Below, piece after piece: positions 59,158 to 64,000 of a stretch of 64,000 nt of DNA. Each line of letters starts with the position of its first letter. Position 1 is the first letter of the stretch. Location: positions 62,001 to 126,000 of the forward strand of contig JAIRPP010000016.1 in assembly GCA_031256955.1 (NCBI GenBank). The letters are read 5' to 3'. This stretch comes from Candidatus Methanoplasma sp. GTDB lineage: Archaea; Thermoplasmatota; Thermoplasmata; Methanomassiliicoccales; Methanomethylophilaceae. The notes under the pieces are model-generated. The model was given only the letters and a program-made list of their open reading frames with translations, did not search any database and had not been told where the DNA came from. A program made the translations under genes and the position numbers.

Positions 59158-62100
59158 ATGTCGAAGATAAGAATAGTACACCTATCCATACAGAGCACAG
59201 ACGCGCGCTCCATAGAGGCTCCCGCGAGGGAGGTGCGGGAGGAGGACGGCATAGACATAGACCTCTTCTGCATGAACGGGGAGCATGCGGACGCGGACCC
59301 CCTCGCGTACAGCGAGCTGGTGGAGAAGTCCAGGGAGGCGGACCTGATCCTGATCAGGTGCATGTCGGACCCCACGCGCATGAAGAGGTTCGCGCAGTAC
59401 GAGAAGGCGCTGGCGGAATGCCGCGGGGGGGTGGTCGTCAACGCCATCAACCTGGAGGTCCGCCTGGCGTACAAGAGCCTGTTCAAATGGTCTGAGGAGG
59501 ACTTCGTCCTGGTGGGGGAGTACGCCAGGCACAGGGGCGCCGAGAACGACAAGGCCCTGATCCGCTGGCTGAACTGCCGCGTCGCCGGCGTCGGCGAGCC
59601 CCCCGCGCCCGTCAAGAACAGGGAGCACGGCATATACCACGCGGGGTTCCCCCGCGACGTGACCAGGGAGGAGTACCTGGGGAGCCTGAAGCCCGGGCTC
59701 CCTTCGGTAGCGATATTCCTGCCCGTGCAGTCCTGGCTGTACGGCAACACCGCCCACATAGACGCGCTGGTGGAGGAGTTCGAATCCATCGGGGTGAACA
59801 CCGTCCCGATCTTCTTCAGCGGGGGGATGGGGAAGGCGGACGAGGAGGGGGGGACGCTGAGCCTCATCAGGGAATACCTCATGGACGGGGACAGGTGCAT
59901 CGTGGACGCGATCATAACCACCTCCCACTTCTCGCAGATAAGCACCCTCAGGGACAGCGACGGCGTGCGCACCCTGGACGACGCGAACTTCTATCGCAAC
60001 CTCACCGACGTGCCCGTGCTGCTGGGGCTCACCTCCGGCGGGGAGTATGCGGACTTCGAGAGCGTGATGGCCGGGAACAAGGGCGAGTTCAACATGAACG
60101 TCATCTGGCCCGAGGTGGACGGCAACATAATCACGGTCCCCTTCGGCGCCCCCGAGGGCGGGCCGTCCAAATCCAGGGCCATCGTCGGCATACCCGACAG
60201 GATAAGGCACCTGGCGGCGATGACCAAGATGTGGGCGAAGCTGCGCCGCATCCCCCGCTCCGAGAGGAGGGTCGCCATACTGATGTACCAGTCCCGCCCC
60301 GATTCGGGCCGCATAGGCAACGCGGCGGGCCTGGACACCATAGAGAGCGTGAAGGACATGCTCCATCGCATGCGCCGCGACGGCTACTCCCTGGACCATG
60401 TGCCCGAGACCGCCAGGGACCTGATCGGCGAGATCATGGACGGCATAACCAACGATCTGGAGTGGTCCTCCCCGGAGAGGGTCCGCGAGAAGGCCGCCGA
60501 CCTGATGAGCAGGGGCAGGTACATGGAGAGCTACTCCGAGCTCTCCGGGTTCAACCGCGGGATGATGGAGGAGAAATGGGGGGACCCCCCGGGAGAGATA
60601 TGCGTCGATGGCGGGGAGATCGTCATACCCGGCCTGGTCAACGGCAACGTGTTCATAGGCTACCAGCCCATGAGGGGGTGGGCGGAGCAGATGGAGGCGG
60701 TGTACCACAGCCCCGTCATGCCCATGACGCACCAGTACCTCGCGTTCTACAGGTGGCTGAAGCGCGACTTCAAAGCCGACGTCGTGGTGCACGTGGGCAC
60801 CCACGGGACCCTGGAGTGGCTTCCGGGGAAGAGCGCCGCGCTCTCCGGGAAATGCTTCCCGGACATCGTCCTGGACGGCATACCCCACATCTACCCGTAC
60901 ATCATAGACGACCCGGGGGAGGGCATACAGGCCAAGAGGAGGTCGGAGGCGGTCCTGATAGGCCACATGTGCCCCTCCATGGCCCGCGCCGGGACCTACG
61001 ACGAGCTGGCCGTGGTGGACAACCCCCTCCAGGAGTACTTCAAGCTGGGGCCCGCCGCGACGGGCGAGAGGAAGGCCGCCCTGGTCAGGCAGGTGCTGGA
61101 GGGAGTCAGGAAGGCGGACATGTTCGGGGACATCGGCGCGGCCCCGGACATATCCCCGGAGGAGTTCGAGGGCCGCATAGGCGACCTGCACGACTATATA
61201 GTCCAGATCAAGGACAGCATCGTCAGGGACGGGCTGCACGTGCTCGGGAAGGTCCCGGAGGGCCCCCTCCTCGACGAGATGATCTACTCCCTCACCAGGA
61301 TGAGGAACGGCGATACGCCGTCGCTGAGGGATTCCGTCGCGGACGCCATGGGATACGACCTCGACGCCCTCCTGGACGACCCTTCCGGGATGACCGGGGG
61401 GGAGCTGAACGCCGCCCTCATAGACAGGGCGGACGCGGCGGTCCAGAGCCTCCTGGAGGAGATGCGCGCCCTGGGCTACGACGCGGGCGGGAGCATCGCC
61501 GCCGCCGAGAGGATCGCGGGGAGGGCGTCCGAGAAGGCCTCCGCCGCCATAGGGTACGTCTGCGGGACCCTGGTCCCCAACATACGCCGCATGTCCGACG
61601 AGATGGACAACATGTTCCACGGCTTCGACGGGGGCTACGTCCTCCCGGGACCGTCCGGGGCCCCCACCAGAGGCAACGCCCACCTCCTGCCCATGGGCAG
61701 GAACTACTACGGCATCGATCCCGCCATCGTCCCGATACCCGCGGCATGGGACATAGGCGTGAAGATGGCGGACCAGATGATACGGAAGCACATAGACGAG
61801 AAGGGGTGCTATCCGAGGGAGGTCGGGTTCATAATCTGGGCCACGGACACCATGAAGACCAACGGGGACGACGTGGCGTACATACTGTGGCTCATGGGCG
61901 TGAGGCCCGTCTGGTCCCAGCCCGGGGGGCAGGTTACCGGGCTGGAGGTGATCCCGCTGTCCGAGCTGGGGAGGCCGCGCATAGACGTGACCGTCCGCAT
62001 AACGGGGCTGTTCAGGGACACGTTCCCCAACCTGATCGATCTGATAGACGACGCGGTCAAGCTGGTCTCCGCCCTCGACGAATCGGAGGAAGACAACTAC

Positions 62101-62907
62101 CTCGCCGCGAACCTCAGGCGGGACATAATCGAGTCGATGGCGGGCGGCCTGACGGTGGACGAGGCCATCAGGCAGAACTCCGTGCGCATATTCGGATGCG
62201 CGCCGGGATCGTACGGGACCGGGATCGACCACGCCATCGAGAGCGGGGAGTGGAAGACCGTGCAGGACCTGGCGGACATATACATCACGTGGGGCAGCTA
62301 CGCCTACGGGCGCGGGATGTCCGGGGAGGGGATGCGCGACCAGTTCGTGAAGAGCTTCAGCCGGGTCGGGGTGACCGTCAAGAACATGCCGGACAAGGAG
62401 ATAGACGCGCTGGACGCGGACGACGTGTACGGGTACCTGGGGGGGATGAACGCCTTCGTCCGCGCCTACGGGAAGAAGGACGCCATGTCCGTCATAGGCG
62501 ACGGGTCCAACCCGGAGAGGCTGAAGGTGAGGGACGCGAAGGAGGAGCTGCAGCTCCTGTTCCGCAGCAAGGTCCTGAACCCGAAGTTCATAGAGGGCCT
62601 GAAGAGGCACGGGTACAGGGGAGTGACGGAGGTGGCCAACCTGACGGAGTTCACGTTCGGGTGGGACGCGACCTCGGACGTGGTCGACGACTGGATGTAC
62701 GAGAAGCTGGCCGAGAGGTACCTGTTCGACGACGACACCCGCGAGTGGATGGAGGACGAGAACCCCCACGCCATGATGGACGTGATGGACAGGCTCATGG
62801 AGGCGTACGACCGCGGGATGTGGGACGCGAAGCCGGAGACCCTGGACAGGATGAGGGAGATCTACCTGGAGCTGGAGGAGAGGATAGAGGAGGTCACGGA
62901 CAGGTGA
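59158..62907 (+). CDS. cobN: CobN-family large chelatase subunit
   Basis: A 1249-residue protein of the CobN/BchH/ChlH class, the tetrapyrrole- and metal-binding subunit of ATP-dependent chelatases. The domain order is a small N-terminal region, then the core with HVGTHGTLEWLPGKSAALSGK (about 544-564) and KPxxYPYIIDDPGEG-like sequence, then a long C-terminal half (PAAWDIGVKMADQM ... VTGLEVIPLSELGRPRIDVTVR). Cobalt insertion into corrinoids is the default. Its place after an iron-type importer recalls the HmuS protein of bacterial heme systems, which is a CobN homologue. No other cob gene is in the window. Confidence 0.93.
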   Translation: MSKIRIVHLSIQSTDARSIEAPAREVREEDGIDIDLFCMNGEHADADPLAYSELVEKSREADLILIRCMSDPTRMKRFAQYEKALAECRGGVVVNAINLEVRLAYKSLFKWSEEDFVLVGEYARHRGAENDKALIRWLNCRVAGVGEPPAPVKNREHGIYHAGFPRDVTREEYLGSLKPGLPSVAIFLPVQSWLYGNTAHIDALVEEFESIGVNTVPIFFSGGMGKADEEGGTLSLIREYLMDGDRCIVDAIITTSHFSQISTLRDSDGVRTLDDANFYRNLTDVPVLLGLTSGGEYADFESVMAGNKGEFNMNVIWPEVDGNIITVPFGAPEGGPSKSRAIVGIPDRIRHLAAMTKMWAKLRRIPRSERRVAILMYQSRPDSGRIGNAAGLDTIESVKDMLHRMRRDGYSLDHVPETARDLIGEIMDGITNDLEWSSPERVREKAADLMSRGRYMESYSELSGFNRGMMEEKWGDPPGEICVDGGEIVIPGLVNGNVFIGYQPMRGWAEQMEAVYHSPVMPMTHQYLAFYRWLKRDFKADVVVHVGTHGTLEWLPGKSAALSGKCFPDIVLDGIPHIYPYIIDDPGEGIQAKRRSEAVLIGHMCPSMARAGTYDELAVVDNPLQEYFKLGPAATGERKAALVRQVLEGVRKADMFGDIGAAPDISPEEFEGRIGDLHDYIVQIKDSIVRDGLHVLGKVPEGPLLDEMIYSLTRMRNGDTPSLRDSVADAMGYDLDALLDDPSGMTGGELNAALIDRADAAVQSLLEEMRALGYDAGGSIAAAERIAGRASEKASAAIGYVCGTLVPNIRRMSDEMDNMFHGFDGGYVLPGPSGAPTRGNAHLLPMGRNYYGIDPAIVPIPAAWDIGVKMADQMIRKHIDEKGCYPREVGFIIWATDTMKTNGDDVAYILWLMGVRPVWSQPGGQVTGLEVIPLSELGRPRIDVTVRITGLFRDTFPNLIDLIDDAVKLVSALDESEEDNYLAANLRRDIIESMAGGLTVDEAIRQNSVRIFGCAPGSYGTGIDHAIESGEWKTVQDLADIYITWGSYAYGRGMSGEGMRDQFVKSFSRVGVTVKNMPDKEIDALDADDVYGYLGGMNAFVRAYGKKDAMSVIGDGSNPERLKVRDAKEELQLLFRSKVLNPKFIEGLKRHGYRGVTEVANLTEFTFGWDATSDVVDDWMYEKLAERYLFDDDTREWMEDENPHAMMDVMDRLMEAYDRGMWDAKPETLDRMREIYLELEERIEEVTDR

Positions 62908-62910
62908 CGG

Positions 62911-62936
62911 GGGGCGGGGGGTCCCTCCCCCGCCCC
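62911..62936. terminator. GC hairpin between convergent genes
   Basis: Perfect 10-base arms GGGGCGGGGG (62911-62920) and CCCCCGCCCC (62927-62936) between cobN and the convergent DUF4143 gene, probably serving as a two-way terminator. Confidence 0.55.
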
Positions 62937-62940
62937 GGGG

Positions 62941-64000
62941 TCAGAACCTGTACCCGGAGCGGTCGGGGAATATGAACGCGGCCGCGTACAGGGGGTAGCG
63001 CTCCACCCCCCTCTCGTCGGATGAGACGCCGTCTCCCCCCAGGAGGATGCCCCTGGGAACCCCGTAGACCCCCGACATCGCCCTCTCCAGCGACTTGGAC
63101 TCCATGCCCTTCCCTGATTTCACCTCGATCGCCGCTACGCCGGGCCCCATGCCGATCACGAAGTCCACCTCCATGTCCCTGTTCTTGCCCTTCTTCTCGA
63201 AGTACGTCGGCTCTATGCCGCGCCTGCCTATCTCGGATGCGACGAAGTTCTCCGCGACTGCCCCCAGGTTCGCATGGGCCTCCCCCTCGACTATGGCGAC
63301 GGCGAGCCCGTCGTCGAGCATGGACGCCAGCAGCCCCGGGTCCCACATGAACAGCTTGAAGACGCTGAACCTCTTGTTCAGAGCCAGGGGCTGGGTCGGC
63401 GCGTCGAGGTTGAGGCATCTGAACACTATCCCCGCGTCGACCAGCCATTCGAGCCCGCTCCCGTACATCCTAGACCCGACGTTCGCCTTCCCGTCGACCC
63501 CGCTGTACCTGAACCTCCCGCCGAGCTGCTCCGGCACGGACCTCAGGCACGCCCTGGCCTTGTCCTTGTCGCTGTATCTGGCGTATTTCGCTATGTCGTC
63601 CATGTAGCCGGAGACTATCTTCCTCTGTATGGCCAGGACCTTCCCCAGGTCGCGATGCCTCGCGAACGAATCGACCGCGTCCGGCATCCCCCCGACAACC
63701 AGGTACAGCCTTAGCATCCTGGACATCTCCTCGGCCGCGAACGCGGAGAGGGGCTTCTTCCCGCGGAGATCGGAGGCTATGCTGGAGACGGATTCCTCGG
63801 GTGTCCCCATCGCCCATAGGAACTCCTCGAAATCCAGCGAATGCATGTCTATCGCCTCCTCGTAGCCGACGGGGTACGAGGACACCTCCCTGTAGTTCAG
63901 CCCCATCAGGGATCCCGACGCGATCACGTCGAACCTGCCGTCCAGCGAGAAGGACTTCAGGGCGGTCCTGGCTCCGGGGCAGCTCTGTATCTCGTCGAGG
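62941..64000 (-). CDS. AAA ATPase with DUF4143 domain, 5' end cut by the window
   Basis: The visible 352 residues begin within Walker B (LDEIQSCPGARTALKSF) and continue with ASGSLMGL, SLDFEEFLWAMG, YLVVGGMPDAV and a C-terminal DUF4143/nuclease-like region (MEVDFVIGMGPGVAAIEVKSG). It shares the layout of the ATPase at 34604 but is clearly diverged. Walker A lies beyond the right edge. Its role is unknown. Confidence 0.85.
   Translation of the reverse strand, partial: LDEIQSCPGARTALKSFSLDGRFDVIASGSLMGLNYREVSSYPVGYEEAIDMHSLDFEEFLWAMGTPEESVSSIASDLRGKKPLSAFAAEEMSRMLRLYLVVGGMPDAVDSFARHRDLGKVLAIQRKIVSGYMDDIAKYARYSDKDKARACLRSVPEQLGGRFRYSGVDGKANVGSRMYGSGLEWLVDAGIVFRCLNLDAPTQPLALNKRFSVFKLFMWDPGLLASMLDDGLAVAIVEGEAHANLGAVAENFVASEIGRRGIEPTYFEKKGKNRDMEVDFVIGMGPGVAAIEVKSGKGMESKSLERAMSGVYGVPRGILLGGDGVSSDERGVERYPLYAAAFIFPDRSGYRF

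Noticed and set aside
1-64000. tRNA or rRNA genes
   Set aside because: I scanned the gene-free stretches for T-loop motifs and cloverleaf patterns and saw none; a dedicated search could still find an unusual one.

Overview
The window is about 64 kb of high-GC archaeal DNA. Archaeal signs are the archaeal-type threonyl-tRNA synthetase, ribosomal protein L40e, archaeal-type topoisomerase I and nicotinate phosphoribosyltransferase, HdrB/HdrC, TATA boxes 22-30 bases ahead of start codons (many leaderless mRNAs), and frequent 4-base ATGA/GTGA/TTGA overlaps. HdrBC, nickel-handling genes, several AAA/DUF4143 ATPases and InlB-repeat or GLUG-like surface proteins fit a Thermoplasmatota methanogen, most likely Methanomassiliicoccales (inference). 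Stop codons support this: I read 58 gene ends as 52 TGA, 6 TAA and no TAG. The only TAG found inside a gene interrupts a large surface protein in frame, as expected where TAG is read as pyrrolysine.

Layout. 1-2.8 kb: metal resistance (SBF/ACR3-type exporter, CadC/SmtB-like repressor with operator, HMA protein, Zn/Cd/Pb P-type ATPase). 2.8-9.9 kb: M18 aminopeptidase, a UbiE-MenA pair, an SBF-like transporter, DUF1848, Ogt and an AlkD-like protein. 9.3-11.3 kb: HypA, HypD and an unknown protein. 11.5-14.4 kb: the TAG-interrupted surface protein. 14.5-20.4 kb: endonuclease III, FolC, an Asn-synthase-like protein, NikR, topoisomerase I. 20.5-24.6 kb: two tiny ORFs, nicotinate phosphoribosyltransferase, enolase, a receiver-DUF835 protein, L40e. 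24.8-30.8 kb: thrS-thiE-thiS-thiF-thiG-thiH-tenI. 31.1-34.4 kb: hdrC-hdrB-cooS-like. 34.5-41.5 kb: DUF4143 ATPase, MMPL transporter, isocitrate-dehydrogenase-like enzyme, a second TenI-like protein, a small HTH protein and an InlB-repeat protein. 41.6-44.2 kb: aldehyde and alcohol dehydrogenases. 44-49.9 kb: a zinc-type ABC system and an iron/corrinoid-type ABC system. 49.9-51.3 kb: a stand-alone AAA ATPase. 51.4-62.9 kb: ChlD-ChlI divergent from a second iron/tetrapyrrole-type ABC system and CobN. 63-64 kb: a second, truncated DUF4143 ATPase.

Metals are the main theme: Zn/Cd export, nickel (NikR, HypAD, a CODH-like protein), zinc uptake, and two iron/corrinoid-type importers. The most interesting candidate system is the ChlI/ChlD + SBP-permease-permease-ATPase + CobN block, whose divergent promoters carry three TTAGG-N4-CCTAA palindromes typical of DtxR-type iron operators. 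It looks like an iron-controlled tetrapyrrole import and metal insertion or removal system. The second is an HdrC-HdrB-CooS-like operon in which the CODH-like protein keeps its cluster cysteines but appears to lack the usual catalytic His and Lys. No rRNA, tRNA, CRISPR array, transposase or prophage was found.
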